From positions 1-21,599 of the forward strand of contig HF997823.1 of the NCBI GenBank assembly GCA_000433635.1: a stretch of DNA of 21,599 nt, in the 5' to 3' direction. The notes below the pieces were generated by a model. It worked only from the letters and a program-made list of their open reading frames with translations. It was not told the DNA's origin and searched no databases. Below, in pieces: positions 1 to 7,976 of the stretch. The position numbers were made by a program, and so were the translations under genes. Positions within the stretch are counted from its first letter, which is position 1. Each line of letters starts with the position of its first letter. Origin of the DNA: Ruminococcus sp. CAG:254. GTDB taxonomy: Bacteria > Bacillota > Clostridia > Oscillospirales > Ruminococcaceae.

Positions 1-85
1 AACTTTTTATTTGCCTGCGGCTCGTTGCTTACAACCAATCCTGAAAAATTTTTCGTTTCCACTCGCTATTTTTCCAAAACTATGC

Positions 86-91
86 TATAAT
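86..91 (+). promoter_or_regulatory. Extended -10 promoter of the nitroreductase gene
   Basis: A perfect TATAAT preceded by TGC forms an extended -10 element 39 bp before the start codon. The -35 region 17 bp upstream (TCGCTA, 63-68) is weak, which the extended -10 could compensate for. A 12-bp A/T palindrome (43-54) lies further upstream. Seen directly; the function is inferred. Confidence 0.6.
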
Positions 92-130
92 AACAGCAAC
101 CGAACAGGAATTTTTCAAAGGAGGTATTTC

Positions 131-802
131 ATGGACCTTTTTACAGCAATGGTAGAACGGCATTCCGTCCGTTCCTATACGACCCAACCCATCACCGACC
201 CCGTAAAATCACAGCTGCAAACATTTCTCAAACAATGCAACCAAGAAAGCGGCTTGCATATGCAGTTGATATTAGATGAACCGCAGGCATTTGATGGACT
301 GCTTGCTCGCTATGGAAATTTTAAAAATGTGCGGAATTATATTGCACTGGTCGGGAGAAAAAGTGACCGGTTGGGCGAGCAATGCGGATATTACGGCGAA
401 AAACTAGTGCTCTTCGCTCAGACGCTTGGGCTGCGGACATGCTGGGTCGGTGCATCCTATCGGAAACGAAAAGCTGCTTTTCAATTGGAAGACGGTGAAA
501 AATGTTGTTTAGTGATTGCCATCGGATACGGAGCGGAGGACGGCGTTCCGCATCATTCAAAATCGTTGGAATCCGTGATACGAATCAAGGATGAAATGCC
601 GCACTGGTTTGAAAAGGGTGTGCAGGCAGCATTGCTTGCACCGACTGCCGTCAATCAGCAGAAATTTTTGTTTACCCTAGTGAATGACCATACAGTTCGG
701 GCGGGAGCAGGCTGGGGATTGTATACAGAAGTAGATTTGGGAATTGTCAAGTATCATTTTGAACTGGCAGCTGGAGACCATTTTGAGTGGGCAGAATCAT
801 AA
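131..802 (+). CDS. Nitroreductase family protein (TM1586 type)
   Basis: This 223-residue protein resembles the putative TM-nitroreductase (TM1586-like) branch of the FMN-dependent nitroreductases, soluble enzymes that reduce nitro or quinone-like substrates with NAD(P)H. The N-terminus has the family-typical run around residues 9-15 (ERHSVRS), where the R-S-x-R-x-Y region contacts the FMN phosphate. The second half carries the LLAPTAVNQQKF stretch and the DLGIVKYHFE stretch near the C-terminus, both typical of this branch. The ATG at 131 is chosen because AAAGGAGG sits 7 nt upstream; the reading frame stays open further upstream but has no ribosome binding site there. The gene is monocistronic: it has its own extended -10 promoter and a strong terminator just after the stop. 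The substrate cannot be predicted. Confidence 0.85.
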   Translation: MDLFTAMVERHSVRSYTTQPITDPVKSQLQTFLKQCNQESGLHMQLILDEPQAFDGLLARYGNFKNVRNYIALVGRKSDRLGEQCGYYGEKLVLFAQTLGLRTCWVGASYRKRKAAFQLEDGEKCCLVIAIGYGAEDGVPHHSKSLESVIRIKDEMPHWFEKGVQAALLAPTAVNQQKFLFTLVNDHTVRAGAGWGLYTEVDLGIVKYHFELAAGDHFEWAES

Positions 803-806
803 TAAC

Positions 807-856
807 AAAACACCCGACCGGATTGTACAAACGTACTTGTCCGGTCGGGTGTTTTT
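807..856. terminator. Bidirectional terminator between nitroreductase and GH44 genes
   Basis: A perfect 15-bp stem (807-821 with 841-855) has an A-run on the left and a T-run on the right, so it can terminate both the + strand nitroreductase transcript and the - strand GH44 transcript, whose stop codon is 24 bp away. The 19-nt loop contains a smaller GTAC/GTAC pairing. Confidence 0.93.
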
Positions 857-879
857 CATGGAGGGTTCTTTTTATGGCA

Positions 880-3393
880 TTATGCTTTTGGCGGTACTGG
901 GAGATCTGTAATCATATTCAGTACAAACTGCATCAGGTATGTGGTGTCGTCTTCAGTGACGTTGCCATCTGCATAAACATCGGCATTCTTTAATTGAATG
1001 TCTGTAAGGGTAACGAGTGTTGCAAGATGCTTATTCAAGTAAACTGCATCTCTCAAGTCTACAACGCCGTCTGTGTTGACATCGCCATAGGAGATATTAG
1101 AATCATCAATTGTAGTGGTTTCAGCGGTAGTGGTTTCTATGATTTCTGAAGTCGTTGATTCTATAGAAGTAGTTGTTTCATCTGGTGCAGTGGTTTCTGC
1201 TGGTGTTGTTTCAGTAAGCGTTGTGGTTGTTTCTGTTGTGGTAGTCGTAGTAGTTGTTGTCGTTGTTGTGGTATCCGGGTCTTTTTCGTATTCATAAACC
1301 AGTGATACAGAATTGAAGGTGACAGAAACATCTTCGCCGGATTCACTGTTGGTAGAAGATTTCCACCAGCAACCCTGTAATTCTGCATAGTCCTGCGTTG
1401 GCGTACCGGAAACTTCTTCCTTGTTAACGGTATATTTGCCATCCATCAGAATGACATTGTCATTTGTGCCAGCTCCAAAGGAATATGCTTTGGAAGCCCA
1501 TGCTTTTGTACCATCTTCCAGCAGCAGGTCGTTGAAGGCCAACGCACCGCCGCCGCCGTACCAGTCAGCGTTGGTGCTGCAAGTAACCGTGGTGTTGATG
1601 ATGACTTTTTTCAGGTGTTCCAAGTCGGTCAGCGGAATCTTCGGGAAACCGTTGCCGGACAGTTCCAAGTCTTCATACTTGTAAGTGATGGTCTTAGTAT
1701 CCGGTTCTTCCGGCTTTACATAAACTTCCTTGTCTGTTTTCTGGTCAGATACAACAACCTGTGCAACAGACATCGGCGGGAGTTCAACCTTAACCTGATT
1801 GCCGCTGATGTCGTTCTGAACATCAATGATGCGAATCTGGTCATCTTTCGGTGTGATGGCATAAACAACAGCACTCTGGTAATCCTTTGTTGTACCGTCC
1901 AGTGTGATGACAGCATCTTCTGTCTGGTCAGCACTCTTGTTAGAGAGCACGGTCTTTACTGTAGAATCATCGCTGCCGTCAATGGAAGCGTAGGAGTAAG
2001 CAAGGGAAATGTCACTGGTCGAAGATTCTACCAGTGTATCACCAAAGGAAGCACCTTCTCCATCGTAGTTGGTGTAGAGGTTGATGGCAGAAGCTGCATA
2101 TGGGCATTCAGACAAAGTGCCCCAGTAGGTTGCAAAGTAAACATTGTTATCTGCAAAGCAGCCGAGAGCGTCCGCTTCTGCAATGGCAGCACTGGAGAGC
2201 TTACCGGATTCTTTTTCATTGCTCAGGTCTGCGAAGTTATATTCGGAGATGGCAATTTTCGTGCCCGGATAATACTTGTCAATGGATTCCTGTAATTTTG
2301 GCAGGAATGGGAAGTACTGTCCGAAGGTTGGTTGCAGCCAGCTGTTTTCCACATAGGAGGCATCGTACAGACTTCTTGCAGCCTGTACCCGTGAAGCTTC
2401 TGTGCTGCAATCCTGGGAGTAGAAATGCACATCTACCACATCCAACAGTCGCTTGCCGGATTCTTTTTCTGCATTTGCCATCTGTTCCAGATAATAATCC
2501 ATGAACCAGCTGTAGTTGCCCTTAACAGCATCGTAATCCGGATCGGTGTAAACATTGTTGTTTTTATCGCTTGCACTGTTGCTGCCATTGATACAAGGCA
2601 GCATGCCCCAGAATGCAGGGCCGAAAACTTCTGCATTTGGGTCAATTTCTTTTACAACATTTGCAAGTTCAATGGATTTGGAAATCAATTCGCTGCTGCT
2701 GACTTCCTTGCTGTGTAACAGTGGATGAGTATCGTTCCACAGGACTGGTTCATTGTCCAAGCTGTAAGCCTGAATACCGGTAGAAGTGGTGGAGTCGCCC
2801 AGGGTCTTGACCAGATAGTTGACGTATTCATCCATGTAAACATAATCGTCTGTAACATCCGGTTCGAGTGTCAGAGCAGTGTCTTTCTTGAATTTGACTT
2901 CCTTCCAGCGGGAGGATGGAGCTGCTTCCGATTCCAGAACGGTTCCGGCTTTGTCTGCCGCAACATAGCCCGCCATTTGCAGGGTTGTCATCTTGTAAGG
3001 GATGTTGTTTTTCTGGCAGGTTGCAGACAATCTTCTGCCGGCATAGCCGCAACCGTCTGTGTCGTCACCGATGTTGGTATCGGAACTATTGTGCCAGTCT
3101 TCACCAGCGTTGGAATAGTTGGTTTCCCAGTTGTAGCCAGTCAGACGGTTACCGCCCTGCCGAACGGTGTCAACGGTAACATTTTTCAAGTTGCTGCCGT
3201 CACCAGAATCATTGACCCCATAAATGTGTGGGCTGATGGCTTTCTTTTCTCCAGCCAGATTGACAGTAACCGCCATATCATAGCTGCCAGCTGCGTCCGC
3301 AGAGATTCCGCTCATGGTATTCATGGAAATCTGTGCCAGACAGGTGATGGTGAATAGACCTGCGATGAGGGCTGTCCGTTTGCGATGTTGCAT
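880..3393 (-). CDS. Secreted cellulosomal GH44 endoglucanase/xyloglucanase with dockerin
   Basis: This 837-residue modular enzyme has a signal peptide (about 1-35), a glycoside hydrolase family 44 catalytic module (about 37-550), a putative carbohydrate-binding module (about 566-705), a Thr-rich linker (708-765, starting with 13 threonines in a row) and a dockerin (about 768-832). GH44 enzymes are retaining endo-beta-1,4-glucanases, often active on xyloglucan. The likely acid/base is E215 in the DNEP motif and the likely nucleophile E384 in ISEYNF. The dockerin shows two calcium-loop repeats, DVNTDGVVDLRD (771-782) and DVYADGNVTEDD (805-816), so the enzyme should bind a cohesin on a scaffoldin encoded elsewhere. 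The binding module resembles those described C-terminal to GH44 in R. flavefaciens (CBM76 is the candidate family), but I could not verify this. The ATG is preceded by GGAGG at 8 nt. A TTGACA promoter with an overlapping palindrome lies upstream. Confidence 0.93.
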   Translation of the reverse strand: MQHRKRTALIAGLFTITCLAQISMNTMSGISADAAGSYDMAVTVNLAGEKKAISPHIYGVNDSGDGSNLKNVTVDTVRQGGNRLTGYNWETNYSNAGEDWHNSSDTNIGDDTDGCGYAGRRLSATCQKNNIPYKMTTLQMAGYVAADKAGTVLESEAAPSSRWKEVKFKKDTALTLEPDVTDDYVYMDEYVNYLVKTLGDSTTSTGIQAYSLDNEPVLWNDTHPLLHSKEVSSSELISKSIELANVVKEIDPNAEVFGPAFWGMLPCINGSNSASDKNNNVYTDPDYDAVKGNYSWFMDYYLEQMANAEKESGKRLLDVVDVHFYSQDCSTEASRVQAARSLYDASYVENSWLQPTFGQYFPFLPKLQESIDKYYPGTKIAISEYNFADLSNEKESGKLSSAAIAEADALGCFADNNVYFATYWGTLSECPYAASAINLYTNYDGEGASFGDTLVESSTSDISLAYSYASIDGSDDSTVKTVLSNKSADQTEDAVITLDGTTKDYQSAVVYAITPKDDQIRIIDVQNDISGNQVKVELPPMSVAQVVVSDQKTDKEVYVKPEEPDTKTITYKYEDLELSGNGFPKIPLTDLEHLKKVIINTTVTCSTNADWYGGGGALAFNDLLLEDGTKAWASKAYSFGAGTNDNVILMDGKYTVNKEEVSGTPTQDYAELQGCWWKSSTNSESGEDVSVTFNSVSLVYEYEKDPDTTTTTTTTTTTTTETTTTLTETTPAETTAPDETTTSIESTTSEIIETTTAETTTIDDSNISYGDVNTDGVVDLRDAVYLNKHLATLVTLTDIQLKNADVYADGNVTEDDTTYLMQFVLNMITDLPVPPKA

Positions 3394-3428
3394 GTGAAAT
3401 CCTCCTTCATGAAATTTGTGATAAGAAC

Positions 3429-3457
3429 GTGATACGCATATGTTTTTATAGTATCAC
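3429..3457. promoter_or_regulatory. Candidate operator on the GH44 promoter (inverted repeat)
   Basis: GTGATAC (3429-3435) and GTATCAC (3451-3457) form a perfect 7-bp inverted repeat with a 15-bp spacer and a 22-bp centre-to-centre distance, about two helical turns. It covers the -10 box and the expected start site of the GH44 gene, a position suited to repression. The binding protein is unknown; a LacI-, GntR- or MarR-type repressor is possible. Confidence 0.5.
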
Positions 3458-3476
3458 TTCTTTTCACAATTGTCAA
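3448..3476 (-). promoter_or_regulatory. Sigma-A promoter of the GH44 gene
   Basis: On the minus strand a perfect TTGACA (3471-3476) is followed by a 17-bp spacer and TACTAT (3448-3453). Transcription should start near 3441, giving a leader of about 50 nt before the GH44 ATG. Confidence 0.8.
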
Positions 3477-3638
3477 GCAGTTTGGATAAAAAAATAGAAA
3501 AATAGAAGAAAAAACTATGCAGAACATTTGAAAGGAATGAAATTTTCCAAGGATTAGAATTTTAGAAACGTGAGCAGGTTTCACAAAAAATCCGGATGTT
3601 TCAGGCGGAGATTTTCGCTTGCAATCGCCGGATATTTC

Positions 3639-3667
3639 TTGACAATGCAGATGCAATGTGTTATGAT
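3639..3667 (+). promoter_or_regulatory. Promoter of the marR-ABC-ABC operon
   Basis: A perfect TTGACA (3639-3644), a 17-bp spacer and TATGAT (3662-3667) make one of the strongest promoter matches in the window. The start site should fall at about 3674, inside the inverted repeat described separately. Confidence 0.85.
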
Positions 3668-3685
3668 ATTGTTTAATATCGAACA
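3665..3685. promoter_or_regulatory. Likely MarR autoregulatory operator
   Basis: Two overlapping dyads cover the -10 box and start site. GATATT-GTTT-AATATC (3665-3680) is perfect. TGTTTAATATCGAACA (3670-3685) is a 16-bp imperfect palindrome of the TGTTnnATATnnAACA kind, matching in 6 of 8 pairs. A further small palindrome, GAACAGTTC, spans 3681-3689. MarR dimers commonly bind 16-20-bp AT-rich palindromes on their own promoter, so the marR product encoded 40 bp downstream is the obvious binder. This is inference. Confidence 0.6.
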
Positions 3686-3727
3686 GTTCAACGATGAACA
3701 ATCTCAACCAGAAAGAAGGGGTTTCAG

Positions 3728-4210
3728 ATGAAGAAACAAGTTCAGCCGGAATCGCCGTTCCGGCTGTTTCCGCCACTGCATCAGCTTTGTACGCTGATGA
3801 CTCGATACTGCAACCGTTCTCGTGGGATTCGGGAGCAGGAACAGTTGACCGGTGTACATGGCTGGCTGATTCATTTTCTCTATGATCAGACCGAACCGGT
3901 CTACCAACGGGACATTGAAAAGCGGCTTTGCATCCGCCGTTCCACGGTGACAGCAACCTTAAACCGTATGGAGAAAAACGGACTGATTGTACGGGAGTCC
4001 GTGCCGGAAGATGCTCGGCTGAAACGCATTGTCCTGACAGAAAAAGCGATTTCTCTGCACAACGATGTCGAGAAAGAGTGCCAGTTTTTTGAATCGGTGT
4101 TGACAGCAGGGATTTCCATGGAAGATTTGGAGCAGTTTCAAAAAACCTTGCAGGTGATGTGTAAAAATCTGACCGATTATGAATCCAAAGGAGGGAATTC
4201 AACATGTTAA
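3728..4210 (+). CDS. MarR family transcriptional regulator
   Basis: This 160-residue protein has the MarR winged-helix layout. Residues about 59-85 (DIEKRLCIRRSTVTATLNRMEKNGLI) form the helix-turn-helix with the recognition helix STVTATLNRMEKNG, and the wing follows at about 88-104 (SVPEDARLKRIVLTE), with the usual D-x-R then K-R-I-x-L-T pattern. The flanking helices form the dimerisation region. The ATG at 3728 is preceded by AAGAAGGGG; an ATG at 3694 lies in another frame and is ignored. The gene overlaps the first exporter gene by 7 nt, so the two are translationally coupled. MarR proteins next to ABC pairs usually repress the operon until a toxic ligand binds. The ligand is unknown. Confidence 0.93.
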   Translation: MKKQVQPESPFRLFPPLHQLCTLMTRYCNRSRGIREQEQLTGVHGWLIHFLYDQTEPVYQRDIEKRLCIRRSTVTATLNRMEKNGLIVRESVPEDARLKRIVLTEKAISLHNDVEKECQFFESVLTAGISMEDLEQFQKTLQVMCKNLTDYESKGGNSTC

Positions 4211-5946
4211 AACGATTGGCTGGCTGTGTCCGGCAGTATAAAGGAGCTTCGCTGTTGTCGCCGCTGTTTGTTGTCCTAGAAGTTATTATGGAAGTGATCA
4301 TTCCGCTGCTGATGGCAAAACTGATTGATGACGGCATTGACGGGGCAAATCAGGCGGCAATTTTAAAAACAGGCGGAATTTTAGCAGTTTGCTGTATTTT
4401 GTCGCTGTTGTTTGGCATTCTTGCCGGACACTTTGCAGCAAAGGCATCTGCTGGGTTCGCCAAGAATATCCGGCATGACTTATTCCATGTGGTACAGGGC
4501 TTTTCCTTCTTTAACATTGACCGCTTTTCTGCGTCCAGTCTGGTGACCCGTCTGACCACAGACGTGACCAACTTACAGAATGCGTATCAAATGATTGTGC
4601 GAGTTGCTTTGCGGTCGCCGGCAATGTTGATTTTCTCGCTGGCAATGGCGATTCGGATTAGCCCGAAGCTGTCGATTATTTTTCTGATTGCGATTCCGAT
4701 TTTGGGGGCATTTGTCTTTTTCCTGATGAGCAGTGTGCACCCGATTTTTGAACGGGTATTCCGCACCTACGACAAGCTGAACAACGTCGTGCAAGAAAAT
4801 GTGCATGGTGTTCGAGTGGTAAAGGCATTCGTACGAGAAGATCACGAAATCAGCAAGTTTGCGAAGATTTCGCAGAAAATTTATGCAGACTTTTGCAAGG
4901 CAGAAGGCAGACTGTCATTTTCTATGCCGGGTATGCAGGTTGCTGTTTATAGCTGTATGCTGTTGCTGTCATGGTTTGGGGCAAGAATCATTGTTGGCTC
5001 TGGCGGCAGCGATTTGACCACAGGCGAACTGATGAGTCTGATGACCTATGCATTACAGATTTTGGGGGCATTGATGATGCTGTCCATGATTTTTGTCATG
5101 GTTGTCATATCTCGTGCATCGGCAGAGCGAATTGTTGAAGTGTTAGACGAACAGAGCGACTTGACCAATCCGGAACATCCGGTTTTGAAGGTTGCGGATG
5201 GCAGCGTAGACTTCTCGCACGTTTCGTTCAGCTATTCCAAGCGGATGGATAAGTGTTGCCTGAAAGACATTGACCTGCACATTCCATCTGGTATGACCGT
5301 TGGAATTTTGGGCGGTACAGGCAGCTCGAAGAGTTCACTGGTGCAGCTGATTCCTCGGCTGTATGATACGACCGCCGGAACGGTCAAAGTGGGCGGTGTA
5401 GATGTCAAGGATTATGATTTGGATACGCTCCGGAATGCTGTGGCAATGGTGCTGCAAAAGAACGTGCTGTTCTCCGGTACGATTAAAGAGAATTTACGCT
5501 GGGGCAATGAACAGGCAACGGATGCAGAATTGCAGGAAGCCTGTCGGCTGGCGAATGCCGATGAATTTATTGCAACATTCCCGAAGGGCTATGATACCTA
5601 TCTTGAACAGGGCGGTGCAAATGTTTCTGGCGGACAGAAGCAGCGGCTTTGCATTGCCAGAGCCTTGCTGAAAAAGCCGAAGATTTTGATTCTGGATGAT
5701 TCCACCAGTGCTGTGGATACGAAAACAGATGCTGGTATTCGGACAGCCCTGAAAACCTACTTGCCGGAAACCACCAAGTTTATCATTGCACAGCGGATTT
5801 CCTCCTTACAGGATTCGGATTTAATTTTGGTGCTGGATGGCGGTGTCATCAACGGTATGGGAACACATGAGGAATTATTGCAAACAAATGCAATTTATCA
5901 GGAAATTTACGAAGAACAGACGAAGAAAGGCGGTGTAACAGAATGA
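4204..5946 (+). CDS. ABC exporter subunit, degenerate-site half (transmembrane plus ATPase)
   Basis: This 580-residue half-transporter has an N-terminal membrane domain (about 1-310, six helices) and a C-terminal nucleotide-binding domain (about 330-575). The Walker A is GGTGSSKS (370-377) and the signature VSGGQ (474-478) is canonical. The catalytic glutamate after Walker B is Asp (D499 in ILILDDS) and the H-loop histidine is Gln (Q530 in IIAQR). These substitutions mark the non-hydrolysing site of heterodimeric exporters such as TM287/288 or LmrCD. With the next gene it should form a membrane exporter that expels drugs, lipids or peptides; the substrate is unknown. AAAGGAGGG precedes the ATG, and the stop overlaps the partner's start by 4 nt (ATGA). 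Confidence 0.93.
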   Translation: MLKRLAGCVRQYKGASLLSPLFVVLEVIMEVIIPLLMAKLIDDGIDGANQAAILKTGGILAVCCILSLLFGILAGHFAAKASAGFAKNIRHDLFHVVQGFSFFNIDRFSASSLVTRLTTDVTNLQNAYQMIVRVALRSPAMLIFSLAMAIRISPKLSIIFLIAIPILGAFVFFLMSSVHPIFERVFRTYDKLNNVVQENVHGVRVVKAFVREDHEISKFAKISQKIYADFCKAEGRLSFSMPGMQVAVYSCMLLLSWFGARIIVGSGGSDLTTGELMSLMTYALQILGALMMLSMIFVMVVISRASAERIVEVLDEQSDLTNPEHPVLKVADGSVDFSHVSFSYSKRMDKCCLKDIDLHIPSGMTVGILGGTGSSKSSLVQLIPRLYDTTAGTVKVGGVDVKDYDLDTLRNAVAMVLQKNVLFSGTIKENLRWGNEQATDAELQEACRLANADEFIATFPKGYDTYLEQGGANVSGGQKQRLCIARALLKKPKILILDDSTSAVDTKTDAGIRTALKTYLPETTKFIIAQRISSLQDSDLILVLDGGVINGMGTHEELLQTNAIYQEIYEEQTKKGGVTE

Positions 5947-7838
5947 GCAAATTCAAAACAGCTTCACCGACTGGAACGGCAGAAAATCCAATGGTTGTAT
6001 TAAAACGGCTGCTGCGGTATTTGAAACCGTATCGCCTGCGGTTGGCAGTTGTCTTTTTGTGTATCATTTTCAGTGCGTTGGCAAGTACCATCAGTGCCAC
6101 CTTTTTAAAGACGCTGATTAATGATTACATCGCACCATTGCTGTTGGAATCGCATGCGGATTACAGCGGACTGCTGTCGATGATTCTGAAAATGGCAGTG
6201 ATTTTTGCTGGCGGTGCAATTTGTACGCTTTTATACATCCGGCTGATGGTGCCAGTTTCGCAGGGCGTTCTGAAAAAGATTCGGGATGATATGTTTACCC
6301 ATATGCAGAAACTGCCTGTTCGCTATTTTGACCAGAATGCAACGGGCGATATTATGAGCCTGTACACCAACGATACCGACACGCTCCGGCAGATGATGGC
6401 ACAGAGTTTACCGCAGTTCATCTCTTCCACGATTACGATTGTGGCTGTGTTTGTTGCGATGCTGGTAACAAGCGTTTGGCTGACGCTGTTTGTCATTGCC
6501 TTTTTGATTTTTATGATGGTGATTGTCAAGCATGTTGGCGGAAAGAGCGGAAAATATTTCGTAGCACAGCAGGCATCGTTGGGCGATGTAAACGGCTATG
6601 TAGAAGAAATGATTCACGGGCAGAAGGTCGTGAAAGTATTTTGCCACGAACCGCAGGCAGCAGCTGTTTTTGATGAGAAGAACGAGGGCTTGTTTGAGAA
6701 TGCAACGAAAGCGAACAGTTTCGCTAATATCCTGATGCCGATTACAAACAACCTCGGCAACCTGCAATATGTGTGCATTGCGATTCTGGGCGGGGTACTT
6801 GCCCTGCACGGTGTGGGCGGTCTGACATTGGGTGCAATCGCTGCATTCTTGCAGCTGAGCAAAAGCTTTACGCAGCCAATCGGGCAGATTTCCCAGCAGG
6901 CAAGTGCAATTGTCATGGCACTGGCTGGTGCAGGACGTATTTTCCATATGCTAGATGAACAGCCGGAGCAGGACGAAGGCTATGTGCATCTGGTCAATGC
7001 GGAACGGGACGCAGACGGTAACCTTCGCAAAGCTGACCACCGCACGCATCTGTGGGCGTGGGAGCATCCGCATCAGGATGGAACTGTGACTTATACGCAG
7101 CTGCAAGGCGATGTGCAGATGGAACATGTGGACTTTGGCTATGTGCCGGAAAAAATTGTCCTGCATGATGTCAGCTTGTATGCAAAGCCGGGACAGAAAA
7201 TTGCCTTTGTTGGGGCAACGGGTGCCGGAAAAACGACCATTACTAACCTGATTAATCGGTTCTATGATATTGCAGACGGAAAGGTGCGGTACGACAACAT
7301 CAACATCAATAAAATCTGTAAGGCAGATTTGCGGCGTTCGATGGGAATGGTTTTGCAGGATGTCAACCTGTTCACTGGAACGGTTATGGATAATATTCGA
7401 TATGGTCGCTTGGATGCAACCGATGAAGAATGCATTGCCGCTGCAAAGCGAGCAAATGCCCATGACTTTATTATGCTGTTGCCGGATGGCTATGAAACCG
7501 TTCTGGAAGGAGATGGCTCTGGCTTGTCGCAGGGACAACGGCAGCTGCTTTCGATTGCAAGAGCTGCGGTTGCAGATCCACCGGTTATGATTTTGGATGA
7601 AGCAACTTCTTCGATTGATACCCGAACCGAGCGAATTGTACAGGCTGGTATGGATGCCTTGATGAAAGGCAGAACTGTTTTCGTCATTGCCCATCGGCTT
7701 TCTACCATTCAGAATGCAGATGTGATTCTGGTTCTGGATCATGGCTGTGTCATTGAGCGAGGTAACCATGCTCAGTTGATGGCACAAAAGGGACGGTATT
7801 ATCAGCTGCAAACGGGCACATTACCGCCGCTGGAATAA
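5943..7838 (+). CDS. ABC exporter subunit, catalytic half (transmembrane plus ATPase)
   Basis: This 631-residue partner half-transporter has a membrane domain at about 18-335 and a nucleotide-binding domain at about 390-625. Walker A is GATGAGKT (424-431), Walker B ends in LDEAT with the catalytic E553, and the H-loop is H584. The signature is LSQGQ (528-532), with Gln in place of the first Gly. It therefore supplies the intact Walker motifs, the upstream subunit supplies the good VSGGQ signature, and together they make one hydrolytic site and one degenerate site. Residues about 343-388 form an extra linker between membrane and ATPase domains (with HLWAWEHPHQDG) that recurs in clostridial members of this family. 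Translation is coupled to the upstream subunit. A strong terminator follows. Confidence 0.93.
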   Translation: MSKFKTASPTGTAENPMVVLKRLLRYLKPYRLRLAVVFLCIIFSALASTISATFLKTLINDYIAPLLLESHADYSGLLSMILKMAVIFAGGAICTLLYIRLMVPVSQGVLKKIRDDMFTHMQKLPVRYFDQNATGDIMSLYTNDTDTLRQMMAQSLPQFISSTITIVAVFVAMLVTSVWLTLFVIAFLIFMMVIVKHVGGKSGKYFVAQQASLGDVNGYVEEMIHGQKVVKVFCHEPQAAAVFDEKNEGLFENATKANSFANILMPITNNLGNLQYVCIAILGGVLALHGVGGLTLGAIAAFLQLSKSFTQPIGQISQQASAIVMALAGAGRIFHMLDEQPEQDEGYVHLVNAERDADGNLRKADHRTHLWAWEHPHQDGTVTYTQLQGDVQMEHVDFGYVPEKIVLHDVSLYAKPGQKIAFVGATGAGKTTITNLINRFYDIADGKVRYDNININKICKADLRRSMGMVLQDVNLFTGTVMDNIRYGRLDATDEECIAAAKRANAHDFIMLLPDGYETVLEGDGSGLSQGQRQLLSIARAAVADPPVMILDEATSSIDTRTERIVQAGMDALMKGRTVFVIAHRLSTIQNADVILVLDHGCVIERGNHAQLMAQKGRYYQLQTGTLPPLE

Positions 7839-7864
7839 GTAAAACAGAAATTCGTAGCAGAAAG

Positions 7865-7902
7865 AAAAACAGCTGTCAATGCAAGTTGACAGCTGTTTTT
7901 TG
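7865..7902 (+). terminator. Terminator of the marR-ABC-ABC operon
   Basis: A perfect 15-bp stem (7865-7879 with 7886-7900) has a 6-nt loop, and the right arm runs into a T-tract. It lies 26 bp after the stop codon of the second exporter subunit. The A-rich left arm means it could also act on the opposite strand. Confidence 0.95.
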
Positions 7903-7924
7903 TTGGAGGATGTTGTACGAACAT

Positions 7925-7976
7925 AAAAAGTTTTTCGATGCAGCAGTTTTTCAAAATTGTTGAATCAAAAACTTTT
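7925..7976. repeat. Paired A/T-rich elements upstream of the small membrane protein gene
   Basis: AAAAGTTTTT (7926-7935) and AAAAACTTTT (7967-7976) are exact inverted repeats 31 bp apart. Because each is nearly self-palindromic and each is followed by CGAT, they are also near direct repeats spaced 41-42 bp, about four helical turns. They lie about 60-110 bp upstream of the next promoter. Their role is unknown; a regulator-binding pair or an upstream A-tract effect is possible. Confidence 0.35.

Larger units (their letters stand above)
3394..3727. other. Divergent intergenic control region between GH44 and marR
   Basis: This 334-bp gap holds the minus-strand GH44 promoter on the left and the plus-strand marR promoter on the right, each with an overlapping inverted repeat. 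The middle (about 3480-3590) is A-rich on the plus strand and contains no convincing reading frame. ATCCGG (3588-3593) and CCGGAT (3629-3634) can pair across about 35 nt just before the marR -35 box; I could not assign this a role. Confidence 0.7.

Noticed and set aside
43..54. GAAAAATTTTTC palindrome near the left edge
   Set aside because: Simple A/T palindromes are expected by chance in intergenic DNA, and nothing else supports a function.
1115..1297. Poly-Val open frame on the plus strand
   Set aside because: It is the antisense of the Thr-rich linker of the GH44 enzyme and has no ribosome binding site.
1615..2295. 226-residue open frame on the plus strand inside GH44
   Set aside because: Antisense shadow of a gene with clear catalytic motifs; no ribosome binding site and no recognisable domain.
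2725..3357. 210-residue plus-strand frame inside GH44
   Set aside because: Antisense shadow; composition mirrors the GH44 coding strand.
3321..4337. 338-residue minus-strand frame across the divergent control region and marR
   Set aside because: It overlaps two strong promoters and the marR gene, and has no family features.
6951..7811. 286-residue minus-strand frame inside the second ABC subunit
   Set aside because: Antisense of the conserved ATPase domain.
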